Source: Candidatus Pantoea deserta
GTDB lineage: Bacteria > Pseudomonadota > Gammaproteobacteria > Enterobacterales > Enterobacteriaceae
Length of the DNA stretch: 64,000 nucleotides
Direction of reading: 5' to 3'
Assembly: GCF_003813865.1 (NCBI RefSeq)
Contig: NZ_RMVG01000001.1
Location: forward strand, 310,001 to 374,000
Shown in pieces: positions 40,739 through 50,100 of this stretch. Position numbers and translations under genes: made by a program. Within the stretch, counting starts at the first letter, position 1. The number at the start of each line of letters is the position of its first letter. The notes below the pieces were generated by a model. That model had not been told where the DNA came from, did no database searches, and saw only the letters and a list, made by a program, of their open reading frames with translations.

Positions 40739-41218
40739 ATGAATAACGATCTGACACTGGAACTGAATACCGTGCTGACGCTGGACTGTACGCGCAGCGG
40801 CGTACACTGCCAGAGTAAAAAACGCGCGCTGGAGATTATCAGCGAACTGGCAGCGAAACAGCTTAACCTGCCGCATCAAACGCTGTTTGAAGCGATTCTG
40901 ACCCGCGAACGCATGGGCAGTACGGGTATCGGCAACGGTATCGCGATCCCGCACGGCAAACTGGAAGAAGACACGCTGCGCGCCGTAGGCGTCTTTATCA
41001 GCCTCGATCAGCCGATTGCTTTCGATGCGGTGGATAATCAGCCGGTCGATCTGCTGTTTGCGCTGCTGGTGCCGGCAGACCAGTGTAAAACCCATCTGCA
41101 TACCCTGTCTCTGGTCGCAAAACGTCTGGCGGACAAAACCGTCTGTCGCCGCCTGCGCGCTGCGCAGAGTGATGAAGAACTCTACGCCATCATTACAGAA
41201 GCTCCAGAGGAGCAGTAA
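40739..41218 (+). CDS. ptsN: Nitrogen PTS enzyme IIA (IIA-Ntr)
   Basis: IIA-Ntr is the terminal phosphate acceptor of the PTS-Ntr relay and controls potassium transport and other targets according to its phosphorylation state. From the ATG at 40739 the product is 159 residues. The phospho-accepting His72 lies in GNGIAIPHGK, one position earlier than in E. coli because the N-terminus is one residue shorter. The open frame extends upstream to 40628 through the hairpin, without conservation. Ends EAPEEQ. Confidence 0.96.
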   Translation: MNNDLTLELNTVLTLDCTRSGVHCQSKKRALEIISELAAKQLNLPHQTLFEAILTRERMGSTGIGNGIAIPHGKLEEDTLRAVGVFISLDQPIAFDAVDNQPVDLLFALLVPADQCKTHLHTLSLVAKRLADKTVCRRLRAAQSDEELYAIITEAPEEQ

Positions 41219-41272
41219 CGCGCGTTGCGCTTTTACCGGCTTGCGCGCCGGTTTAAAACGGGAGAAAAGGTC

Positions 41273-42127
41273 ATGGTGCTGATGATCGTTAGCGGTCGGT
41301 CAGGCTCAGGAAAATCGGTGGCGCTGCGCGCCCTTGAAGACATGGGATTCTACTGCGTCGATAACCTGCCCGTGGTGCTATTGCCAGAGCTGGCCAATTC
41401 GCTGGTTGAACGTAATATCTCGGCCGCCGTCAGCATTGACGTGCGCAATATGCCGGAATCGCCAGAAGTTTTTGAAACGGCGCTCAACAATTTGCCGGAT
41501 GCCTTTTCACCTCAGCTGCTGTTCCTGGACGCCGATCGCAACACGCTGATCCGACGCTACAGCGACACGCGTCGCCTGCATCCGCTCTCCAGCAAAAATC
41601 TGTCGCTGGAAAGCGCCATTGATGAAGAAAATGATCTGCTGGAGCCGCTGCGTTCGCGCGCCGATCTGATTATCGATACCTCTGAGATGTCGGTGCACGA
41701 GCTGGCGGAAATGCTGCGCACGCGACTGCTGGGCAAGCGCGAGCGCGAACTGACCATGGTGTTTGAATCCTTTGGCTTTAAGCACGGCATTCCCATTGAC
41801 GCTGACTACGTTTTTGACGTGCGTTTTCTGCCTAATCCGCACTGGGACCCGAAGCTGCGTCCCATGACCGGTCTTGACCGCCCGGTCGCGGCCTTTCTCG
41901 ATCGCCATACCGAAGTCCATAATTTTATTTACCAGACGCGCAGCTATCTGGAGCTGTGGCTGCCGATGCTGGAAACGAATAATCGCAGCTATCTTACCGT
42001 CGCGATCGGCTGTACCGGCGGCAAACACCGTTCGGTTTATATCGCCGAGCAGCTGGCGGACTACTTCCGTTCGCGCGGCAAAAATGTGCAGTCACGCCAT
42101 CGCACGCTGGAAAAACGCAAATCATGA
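41273..42127 (+). CDS. rapZ: RNase adapter protein RapZ
   Basis: RapZ binds GlmZ small RNA and delivers it to RNase E, so controlling glucosamine-6-phosphate synthase. It also senses GlcN6P. The product is 284 residues from the ATG at 41273, behind GGGAGAAAAGG. It has Walker [12 protein letters not shown] at 8-18 and, in the C-terminal RNA-binding domain, [20 protein letters not shown]. The basic end [11 protein letters not shown] is conserved. Upstream codons to 41225 include a small hairpin and are not conserved. Its last four bases overlap ptsO. Confidence 0.97.
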   Translation: MVLMIVSGRSGSGKSVALRALEDMGFYCVDNLPVVLLPELANSLVERNISAAVSIDVRNMPESPEVFETALNNLPDAFSPQLLFLDADRNTLIRRYSDTRRLHPLSSKNLSLESAIDEENDLLEPLRSRADLIIDTSEMSVHELAEMLRTRLLGKRERELTMVFESFGFKHGIPIDADYVFDVRFLPNPHWDPKLRPMTGLDRPVAAFLDRHTEVHNFIYQTRSYLELWLPMLETNNRSYLTVAIGCTGGKHRSVYIAEQLADYFRSRGKNVQSRHRTLEKRKS

Positions 42128-42396
42128 CCGTCAAACAAACCGTTGAAATCAAAAATAAGCTGGGCATGCACGCGCGACCGGCAATGAAGCTGTTTGAGCT
42201 GGTGCAGAGCTTTGACGCCGAGGTGCTGCTGCGCAATGAATCAGGCACCGAGGCAGAAGCCAGCAGCGTGATTGCTCTGTTGATGCTCGACTCGGCCAAA
42301 GGCGGCCATATCGAGATTGAAGCCAGCGGCCCGGAAGAGACTCAGGCGCTGGCGGCCGTGATTGAACTCTTCGAGGCTGGCTTCGACGAAGACTAG
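42124..42396 (+). CDS. ptsO: Nitrogen PTS phosphocarrier NPr
   Basis: NPr is the HPr paralogue that transfers phosphate from EI-Ntr to IIA-Ntr. The product is 90 residues. The active His16 is in [12 protein letters not shown], and Ser near 46-47 lies in [11 protein letters not shown]. It ends the rpoN cluster and is convergent with mtgA, with only two bases between the stop codons. Confidence 0.97.
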   Translation: MTVKQTVEIKNKLGMHARPAMKLFELVQSFDAEVLLRNESGTEAEASSVIALLMLDSAKGGHIEIEASGPEETQALAAVIELFEAGFDED

Positions 42397-42398
42397 TC

Positions 42399-43118
42399 TT
42401 ATTTGAGGTGATTACGCGCCAGAAAACCCTCTCCGCCCAGCTGGCGCATCTGGCGCATAATCCACTGCTGACGCTGGCGAACATAACCAGAAGGCGCGTC
42501 AGCGCGAAAACGGATGGGATTAGGCAACACGGCGGCCAGCAGCGCCGCTTCCGCCATCGTCAGGCGGCTGGCCGGTTTATGAAAATAGCGTTGTGACGCC
42601 GCCTCCACGCCAAAGACGCCGGGTCCCATCTCCGCGATATTAAGGTAGACCGTCAGAATACGACGCTTGGTCCAGACGGTTTCAATGCCGACCGTTAATC
42701 CCGCCTCCAGACCTTTTCTGACCCAGCTGCGCCCGTCCCAGAGAAACAGGTTCTTTGCCGTCTGCTGTGACAGCGTCGAGGCGCCGCGCATGCGCTCGCC
42801 TTCGCTTCCCAGCGCTGACTCAATGGCGTCAACGTCGAAGCCCCAGTGCTGAGGAAACTTTTGATCTTCCGAGGCGATAACCGCCAGCCCCATCCAGGGG
42901 GCGATATCATCCTGTCCAACCCAGTCGGAGTGCGCCACATAGTGAAAATCGCCGCGCAGCCAGGCCCCGATTTGCCGTTCCGCCATTACTGCGGAAAACG
43001 GCACGGGCAAAAATGCGAACAGTACGATGCCGGCGACCCAGAAACCCGTAATAATCAACAGGACGCTGGCTGCGACTCGCTTAAGACGCTGGCTGAGGCT
43101 CCCTTTATTCTTACTCAT
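42399..43118 (-). CDS. mtgA: Monofunctional peptidoglycan glycosyltransferase MtgA
   Basis: MtgA polymerises lipid II into glycan strands without transpeptidase activity and is associated with the divisome. The product is 239 residues, three shorter than in E. coli. It has one N-terminal membrane helix (about 15-37) and a GT51 domain with the catalytic Glu in [32 protein letters not shown], and [20 protein letters not shown] split at MGPG. The gene upstream on this strand is not elbB as in E. coli; a long gap precedes it. Confidence 0.95.
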   Translation of the reverse strand: MSKNKGSLSQRLKRVAASVLLIITGFWVAGIVLFAFLPVPFSAVMAERQIGAWLRGDFHYVAHSDWVGQDDIAPWMGLAVIASEDQKFPQHWGFDVDAIESALGSEGERMRGASTLSQQTAKNLFLWDGRSWVRKGLEAGLTVGIETVWTKRRILTVYLNIAEMGPGVFGVEAASQRYFHKPASRLTMAEAALLAAVLPNPIRFRADAPSGYVRQRQQWIMRQMRQLGGEGFLARNHLK

Positions 43119-43561
43119 GCAATGTTCTCTTACCTGTTCCCTGCATTAATCAATTACTGACGTGATGAAAGGCTTATCTTCGTCAAAATGGCTGAAGAAG
43201 CGCGAAAACCTGTGCGCATTTTAAGCGCCACGTTATGATTTCATTAGCGATATTTTAAAACAGATCGAATGACATCAAGCACTTCCGTGAAAAAGGAATC
43301 GGTTCCATTCCTGTTTTATGGCTTTCTCATTGCGCCAGTCACACTTAATGATTTGTGATAAGCGCCCCGTTAAATCATTCGCATTATTAAACCTTCACCC
43401 CCGCGGCTATGTACCACTTTTCATGATTTAGCGCCGCTGGTGGTCCAGCCTGCGATTTGCGCGCGCCGATTCTCCCCGGACTGGCGCTGCAAAAGCGCGC
43501 AATTTAACCCTATAGTTTCTGTAAGTTTAGCTGGCACGGGACAAATCTGGAACTTTAAGAA

Positions 43562-43593
43562 GCCGCTTTCCAAAACGTTTTGGATAAAGCGGC
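43562..43593. repeat. Long inverted repeat with a two-base bulge
   Basis: The left arm GCCGCTTTCCAAAAC (43562-43576) pairs over all 15 bases with the right arm at 43577-43593, leaving only an AT bulge. No loop bases remain besides the palindromic centre AAAACGTTTT. There is no T-run on the plus strand and only a weak one on the minus strand, so a terminator role is doubtful. It could be the footprint of a lost element or a protein site. Confidence 0.6.
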
Positions 43594-43621
43594 CTGAAAA
43601 CGACATTACGCTTTATATTTC

Positions 43622-43768
43622 ATGGTATTAGCTAAAATAAACGCGCCATTTGCCCTTTGGGTCGCTTTTCTTGTCATGTTGACCTGGCTCTCACTGCTGA
43701 AGAAAACAAAAACCGCGCAAAAAAGAGTACAATTGGTCAAAATGAGCGCAATGCAACGCAGAAATTAA
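43622..43768 (+). CDS. Possible 48-residue single-span membrane peptide
   Basis: I do not recognise this frame. It runs from an ATG at 43622 to TAA at 43766-43768 and encodes 48 residues. A hydrophobic stretch at about 8-26 (APFALWVAFLVMLTWLSLL) looks like one transmembrane helix. A strongly basic tail follows (KKTKTAQKRVQ, ending MQRRN). That charge layout suits a small inner-membrane protein with the tail in the cytoplasm. No good ribosome-binding site precedes the ATG, and the surrounding region is otherwise non-coding. It may be chance. Confidence 0.25.
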   Translation: MVLAKINAPFALWVAFLVMLTWLSLLKKTKTAQKRVQLVKMSAMQRRN

Positions 43769-43884
43769 TTCCTTACTTGACTGTGTTGCCAAATTAATGT
43801 TTTCTGTATTTAAACGCTGCTCAACATCACACATTTTAATGAATCTTCACCCAGTCGTTAATGAATTTGCTAAGGTGATGTCAG

Positions 43885-44004
43885 GCGTTAACCAATACCA
43901 CGCTGCTGCACTTTTTATTCTTATCAGTATAGCAACAGCGACTTTTTCCCTGGTGTTGGCGCAGTATTCGCGCACCCCGGTCTCGACTGGGGTCATTTTT
44001 TTTT
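43885..44004 (+). ncRNA. arcZ: ArcZ small regulatory RNA (5' end approximate)
   Basis: The stretch 43948-43980, beginning CCCTGGTGTTGGCGCAGTAT and running to CGCACCCCGG, appears identical to the processed 3' half of E. coli ArcZ, including the seed that pairs with rpoS, flhDC and other mRNAs. It is followed by the terminator stem ACCCCGG/CTGGGGT and a nine-T tract ending at 44004. The loop differs from E. coli (TCTCGACT against TCTAGCCG). The location next to the 3' end of arcB, on the opposite strand, is also the E. coli location. The Hfq-dependent RNA is about 120 nt in E. coli and is processed to about 56 nt. The 5' half here is not conserved, so the 5' end is inferred only from the usual length. 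The T-tract overlaps the arcB stop codon by two bases. Confidence 0.9.
43974..44004 (+). terminator. Rho-independent terminator of arcZ
   Basis: A seven-base-pair stem (ACCCCGG with CTGGGGT, including one G-U pair) encloses TCTCGA and is followed by CA and nine Ts. It forms the 3' end of ArcZ and the Hfq-binding U-tail. Confidence 0.9.
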
Positions 44005-46345
44005 AAGCCCCCTGATTTTCTTTTTCCGCCACCCAGTCGCGCAGCACCTGTACATCGTGACGCCATTCGCGCTTTAACTCCTCAATCCATTCGCCAACAT
44101 TGTCCCACCATGCCGGCAGTTCCGGGCTTTGGATCTGTTTCGCGACGTGCTGTAAATGCTGTAATCCTACCGATCCCGCCGCGCCTTTGATTTTATGCCC
44201 CTCTTCAGCGATCCCCTTCTGGTCGCGGGCCATCAGATTGGAGTCAAGCACCTCAAGGTAGCCCGGCATCATCTGTTCAAACATCGTCAGACTTTGCGTA
44301 ATCAGTCCCGGCCCGACCAGCTCGATATACTGCTCCAGCATCGGCACATCGAGCAGCGTGCGCGTTTTGCCGTCGCTGCCGGCGTGAGTCGCCGGGTCTT
44401 CGTCGCCCTGGTGATCCCAGAACTTCTTGATCATGGCGGTCAGCGCCGGCACTGACAGCGGCTTACTCAATACGTCATCCATACCGGCATCCAGATACTC
44501 TTTTTTATCTTTCAGCACGTTCGCGGTCAGCGCGACCAGCGGCGGCAGCGTCGTGTCAGGATAGCGCTGGTGTATAGCGCGTGAGACATCCAGGCCGGTC
44601 ATATCGGGCAGCTGAATATCCAGCAGGGCAAGGTCAAACTCCAGCGGGTCGAACATATCCAGCGCCGCCTGGCCAGTCATGGCGACCTCGACGCTACAGC
44701 CCAGTTTTTCCAGTACCGAGCGCGCGACCACCACATTCAGTTCGATATCTTCCACCAGCAGGACGTGCAGGGCGGGCAGCGGCATGTTGTCATCCATATC
44801 GTCATCCTCAACCTCTTCGGCCACGCGCGGCGCGTTAATTAACACGGTGAAACAGGAGCCCTGCCCCGGCGCGCTGCGAACGCTAATGTCGCCTCCCATC
44901 GCCTGCGCCAGACGCCGCGAGACCGCCAGCCCGATGCCGGTGCCGGTGGCGGGTTTGCCGCCGTGCTGATCTTTCACCTGATAGTACATAGCAAAGATCT
45001 TGTCCTGCTCTTCCTGCGGAATGCCCTGCCCTGAATCTTCGACTTCAAAGCGCAGCATCTCATTCTGCTCATAGGCGACGCGCACCACAATTTCACCCTG
45101 CTGGGTAAACTTCACCGCATTGCCAATCAGATTCCACAGGATCTGGCGCAGGCGCGTGCCGTCGGCGCAGATTTTGTGAGGAAGCGGTAAGGCCGGCGCC
45201 ATCACGAACTTCAGCCCTTTCGGCTGCGCCAGCAGCCCGGAGAGGTTCTCCAGGTCGGCGAGGAAACCAGTAAAGTCGAGCGGCTGGTTGTCCAGCTGCA
45301 CTTTCCGGCGCTCGATCTTATCCACCTCAATAACGTCGTTAAAGATATTGCCGAGGGTGATAGCAGAGACGTGGATGGTCTTGAGGTACTTGAGCTGCTC
45401 CTGATTAAGATCGGTATCCAGCAGAATGCGGCTCAGGCCGACAATGCCGTTAAGCGGCGTACGCAGCTCGTGGCTGATAGTAGAGATAAAGGTGGTCTTT
45501 TCCCGGCTGGCGTTTTCCAGCGCGTCCTGATAGCGCTTACGCTCGGTAATATCGCGTCCAAAACCCATCAGTCCGCTGCGTTTGCCGACGCGGTCATAGT
45601 AAGGCACCTTGCGGATCTCAAAGCAGGCCTTACGGCCGTCCGGATACTGTAGCCACTGTTCATAGGTCAGAGAGACGTTGTGGCGGAAAACTTTCTCGTC
45701 GGTCTCCAGTACCTTACTGGCGGCGTCCTCGTCATAAATATCGCGCGGCGTCAGGCCGATAAGCTGCTTTTCGCTTTTGCCGGTCAGCAGCTCCATGGCG
45801 CGGTTACAGCCGGAGAACTGCTTATCAATGTTGCGGTAGAACACCAGGTCTGGCGACGCATCGAGGAAAGAGCGCAGAAACGAGGATTGCTGCTCAAGTT
45901 CAATTTGCGCCTGCTCGCGGCGAGCCATCTCTTCGCGCAGCTTATCCATGACCTGCTCGCGCGCCTGCTCTGCCTTTATACGATCGCTGATTTCCTGATT
46001 AAGCTGCGTGATGGTCTCTTTCATCTGCTGGTTCAGCTCTAAGTCACGGGTGCGCATCTCCTCCAGCTTATCCACCAGCCGCGACAGGCGCTGACGCGAC
46101 TCCTCCAGCTGATCGACCACGACAGAGAGGAAATAGACTGCCCAGGGCGTGATCAGCAGGCCGAAAAACACCGAGCGCACCACGTCGATGCTCTCAACAT
46201 GACCGCGCAGCACCATGGTCACCGCCATCTGCACGACCATCGCCAGTACGACCAGCGCCGACGCCAGCAGCAGCGAAAAGCGCACCAGCCCAAGCTTCAC
46301 CATCAAATCAACATAATACTGCGCCAGCAGACGAATCTGTTTCAT
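44003..46345 (-). CDS. arcB: Aerobic respiration control hybrid sensor kinase ArcB
   Basis: ArcB senses the quinone redox state and phosphorylates ArcA through a His-Asp-His relay. The product is 780 residues, two more than in E. coli. It has two membrane helices (about 23-45 and 57-77), a long coiled coil (about 78-155), a PAS domain with redox Cys180 (FSGCNRAM) and Cys241 (RKACFEIRK), and kinase His292 in STISHELRTPLNG. A HATPase domain with GTGIGLAVSRRLAQ, a receiver domain with Asp in LALLDIQLPDMTG, and a C-terminal HPt domain with His in EEGHKIKGAAGSVG follow. All relay residues are present. Its stop codon touches the arcZ terminator. Confidence 0.97.
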   Translation of the reverse strand: MKQIRLLAQYYVDLMVKLGLVRFSLLLASALVVLAMVVQMAVTMVLRGHVESIDVVRSVFFGLLITPWAVYFLSVVVDQLEESRQRLSRLVDKLEEMRTRDLELNQQMKETITQLNQEISDRIKAEQAREQVMDKLREEMARREQAQIELEQQSSFLRSFLDASPDLVFYRNIDKQFSGCNRAMELLTGKSEKQLIGLTPRDIYDEDAASKVLETDEKVFRHNVSLTYEQWLQYPDGRKACFEIRKVPYYDRVGKRSGLMGFGRDITERKRYQDALENASREKTTFISTISHELRTPLNGIVGLSRILLDTDLNQEQLKYLKTIHVSAITLGNIFNDVIEVDKIERRKVQLDNQPLDFTGFLADLENLSGLLAQPKGLKFVMAPALPLPHKICADGTRLRQILWNLIGNAVKFTQQGEIVVRVAYEQNEMLRFEVEDSGQGIPQEEQDKIFAMYYQVKDQHGGKPATGTGIGLAVSRRLAQAMGGDISVRSAPGQGSCFTVLINAPRVAEEVEDDDMDDNMPLPALHVLLVEDIELNVVVARSVLEKLGCSVEVAMTGQAALDMFDPLEFDLALLDIQLPDMTGLDVSRAIHQRYPDTTLPPLVALTANVLKDKKEYLDAGMDDVLSKPLSVPALTAMIKKFWDHQGDEDPATHAGSDGKTRTLLDVPMLEQYIELVGPGLITQSLTMFEQMMPGYLEVLDSNLMARDQKGIAEEGHKIKGAAGSVGLQHLQHVAKQIQSPELPAWWDNVGEWIEELKREWRHDVQVLRDWVAEKENQGA

Positions 46346-47191
46346 ACGAACTCCCTGGAAAATATCTGGCTCATCATAGCGTAATTAAACACCCGATGGC
46401 GCTGCGAGATACAGGAAAGCGCCCGTTCTGCCCTGTTATGGTGCAACTGACGTCACGTTCGCCGACGTTGACCGCCTGACGGCTAAAGAACTTGACTAAA
46501 TTCTCCAACTGAATAATCTGGAGGGCCGCCTGTTTGCTGGCGGTCAGGTGATAAGCCCTTCATTTTCTTTGCCGGCAGCAGTCTGCTGCTCTGGCGCAGC
46601 CGTCTTTTATTGCATATCCATTCGATTTAACTGCATGAATCATCATATCCAACATGATTAATTTTGCTTATGATGCGGGTTTATTTTATTCAAATATGAC
46701 GTTATAAGAAAAACAGATACATGACGTGCGGGGAATCTGCTATGCAGCATATCCTGCTGTCAAACCCCTGTAAGCCAGCATGCTAAAGGGATTTCAGCGC
46801 TAACCTACAGTGAGTCAGTTCACATTTCCGCCGGGTCGGGCAACTGGACGATTGACAGTAATTTCCCGGTTTATTTGATAAATATCATCAAGTTATCTCT
46901 GCATCGTCGTCAGAAATGACGACCAGGAACCCCATTTGACCTTATTCCGCTTTCCCGATAAGTTGGAAATCCGCTGGAAGCTTTCTGGACGAGTGCTCAA
47001 CTCGTCATATTTATGCAGTAACAGAGATTCCCCCTGTAACAAGACCTCGACGCTTGTGACAACGACGCCAACGGCCAGACAGATGGGGCGACACCGGAGT
47101 GCGGCGCACGATGCGCGCCTCTGTCGTCTGCCCTTCCTGCGCCTGCGGTTCGACCAACGGGAATCCACAGAGCCTGGGGAGGTTCACTGAA
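46346..47191. other. Long arcB-gltB intergenic region; yhcC absent
   Basis: This 846-bp stretch separates the divergent arcB and gltB. E. coli has yhcC (radical SAM protein, about 309 codons) here; no frame resembling it was found. The middle (about 46610-46720) is AT-rich with several TTATTTTATT-like tracts, which would suit Lrp and other global regulators known to control gltBDF in E. coli. One stem (CCGCC-tgtttgct-GGCGG) lies near 46553-46571. The final 90 bp before gltB stay open in the gltB frame. I see no gene I can support. Confidence 0.6.
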
Positions 47192-50100
47192 ATGTTGTAT
47201 GACAAATCCCTTGAAAAGGATAACTGTGGTTTCGGCCTGATCGCCCATATAGAAGGCGAACCTAGCCACAAGGTAGTGCGTACCGCGATCCACGCGCTGG
47301 CCCGTATGCAACACCGTGGCGCGATCCTTGCTGACGGCAAGACCGGCGACGGCTGTGGTCTGTTATTACAAAAACCTGACCGCTTTTTCCGCGTGGTGGC
47401 CGAAGAGAAAGGCTGGCGTCTGGCGAAGAACTACGCCGTCGGCATGCTGTTCCTCAGTCATGATGAGGAAGAGGCGCAGGCGAGCCGCCGCATCGTGGAA
47501 GAAGAAGTGGTCCGTGAAACCCTCTCCGTGGTGGGCTGGCGCGACGTGCCCGTTAATCAGGACGTGTTGGGAGAGATTGCGCTCTCCTCTATGCCGCGCA
47601 TCCAGCAGCTGTTTATCAACGCCCCGGCAGGCTGGCGTCCGCGCGATATGGAGCGTCGCCTGTATATGGCGCGCCGCCGCGCGGAAAAACGCATTGAGCA
47701 GACCGACGATAAAGCGTTCTACATCTGTAGCTTCTCGAACCAGGTCAATATCTATAAAGGCCTGTGTATGCCGGCCGACCTGCCGCGCTTCTATCTCGAT
47801 CTGGCGGATCTGCGTCTGGAATCGGCCATTTGCCTGTTCCATCAGCGCTTCTCCACCAACACCGTGCCGCGCTGGCCGCTGGCGCAGCCGTTCCGCTATA
47901 TGGCGCACAACGGCGAGATCAATACCATTGCCGGTAACCGTCAATGGGCGCGCGCGCGCGCCTATAAATTTAATACGCCGCTGATCCCCGACCTGCAAAA
48001 CGCCGGGCCGTTTGTCAACGAAACCGGCTCTGACTCCAGCTCAATGGACAACATGCTGGAGCTGTTTCTGAACGGCGGTATGGATCTGGTGCGCGCGATG
48101 CGTTTGCTGGTTCCCCCAGCCTGGCAAAACAACCCGGATATGGACCCGGAGCTGCGCGCCTTCTTCGACTTTAACTCTATGCATATGGAGCCGTGGGACG
48201 GCCCGGCAGGCATCGTCATGTCCGACGGCCGCTATGCCGCCTGTAACCTGGACCGTAACGGTCTGCGTCCCGCGCGCTACGTGATTACCAAAGACAAGCT
48301 TATCACCTGCGCTTCCGAGGTCGGCATCTGGGATTACCAGCCGGACGAGGTCGTGGAAAAAGGCCGTGTCGGCCCTGGCGAACTGATGGTGATCGACACC
48401 CGTATCGGACGCATTCTGCATTCGGCAGAAACCGACAACGATCTCAAGAGCCGCCACCCCTATAAAGAGTGGATGGAGAAGAACGTTAAGCGACTGGTGC
48501 CGTTTGAAGATCTGCCCGACGATCAGGTCGGCAGCCGCGAGCTGAACGACGTGGAGCTGGCGACCTGGCAGAAGCAGTTTGCCTACAGCAGCGAAGAGCT
48601 GGATACCATTATCCGCGTGCTGGGCGAGAACGGACAGGAAGCCGTCGGCTCGATGGGCGACGATACGCCGTTCGCCGTGCTCTCCAGCCGCCCGCGCATT
48701 ATCTATGACTATTTCCGCCAGCAGTTCGCGCAGGTCACTAACCCGCCGATCGATCCGCTGCGTGAAAACCACGTGATGTCGCTGGCGACCAGTATTGGCC
48801 GTGAGATGAACGTCTTCTGCGAAGCGGAAGGCCAGGCGCATCGCGTCAGCTTTAAATCGCCGATTCTGCTGTGGTCCGATTTTAAACAGCTGACCACCCT
48901 GGAAGGCGAATACTATCGCGCCGACACGCTCGACTGCACCTTCGATCCGGCCACGCAAACGCTGGAGCAGGCGGTGCATGCGCTGTGCGACGAGGCGGAG
49001 CGGATGGTGCGCAACGGCACCGTGCTGCTGGTGCTTTCCGATCGCGCCATCAGCGAAACCCGCCTGCCGGTTCCGGCGCCGATGATCGTCGGCGCGGTAC
49101 AGACGCGACTGGTTGAGAAGAGCCTGCGCTGCGACGCCAACATCATTGTTGAAACCGCCAGCGCGCGCGATCCGCACCACTTTGCGGTGCTGCTCGGCTT
49201 TGGCGCGACGGCGATCTATCCGTATCTGGCCTATGAATCGCTGGCGAAGATGGTCGACAGCAACGTCATTGAGAAAGATTACCGCGCGGTGATGCTGAAC
49301 TACCGTAACGGCATCAACAAGGGGCTGTACAAGATCATGTCCAAGATGGGCATCTCTACCATCGCCTCTTATCGCTGTTCGAAACTGTTTGAAGCGGTCG
49401 GTCTGCACGCTGACGTATCGGGCCTCTGCTTCCAGGGCGTGGTCAGCCGCATCAGCGGCGCAAACTTCGCCGACTTCCAGCAGGATCTGGTCAACCTGGC
49501 GAAACGCGCCTGGCTACAGCGTAAACCACTGGATCAGGGCGGCCTGCTCAAATACGTGCACGGCGGCGAGTATCACGCCTACAACCCGGACGTGGTGGGC
49601 ACGCTGCAACGCGCCGTTGAAAGCGGCGAGTACAGTGATTATCAGGCCTACGCGAAGCTGGTGAACGAGCGTCCGGTCGCCACGCTGCGCGATCTGCTGG
49701 CGTTACAGCCGGGCACCGAAACCATCTCTATTGACGATGTCGAACCGGCCAGCGAGCTGTTTAAGCGTTTTGATACCGCTGCGATGTCTATTGGCGCGCT
49801 CAGCCCAGAGGCGCATGAGGCGCTGGCCGAAGCGATGAACTCGCTTGGCGGCTACTCTAACTCCGGCGAAGGCGGCGAAGATCCGGCGCGCTACGGCACC
49901 AACAAAGTGTCGCGTATCAAGCAGGTCGCTTCCGGCCGCTTCGGCGTGACGCCAGCCTATCTGGCGAACGCGGACGTTATTCAGATTAAAGTGGCTCAGG
50001 GCGCTAAGCCGGGCGAAGGCGGTCAGCTGCCAGGGGATAAAGTAACGCCTTACATTGCGAAGCTGCGCTACTCCGTACCGGGCGTGACGCTGATCTCCCC

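Larger units (their letters stand above)
43119..43884. other. Long intergenic region before arcZ; elbB absent
   Basis: About 770 bp lie between the mtgA start and the arcZ sRNA. In E. coli this place holds elbB (glyoxalase/isoprenoid protein, about 217 codons). No reading frame here resembles ElbB on either strand, and no recognisable remnant was seen. The region is more AT-rich than its neighbours by eye. It holds a long palindromic hairpin at 43562-43593 and one weak small-ORF candidate at 43622-43768. The mtgA promoter should be near 43120-43200. Confidence 0.7.

Noticed and set aside
43797..44006. A 69-residue open frame on the plus strand (starts MFSVFKRCSTSH) across the arcZ region
   Set aside because: Its 3' third coincides exactly with the conserved ArcZ RNA sequence and terminator, and it reads into the T-tract. 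Conservation there is that of the RNA; no ribosome-binding site or family similarity supports a protein.
48041..49408. A 455-codon minus-strand frame inside gltB
   Set aside because: Same reasoning: no recognisable domain, and gltB is intact and strongly conserved on the plus strand.
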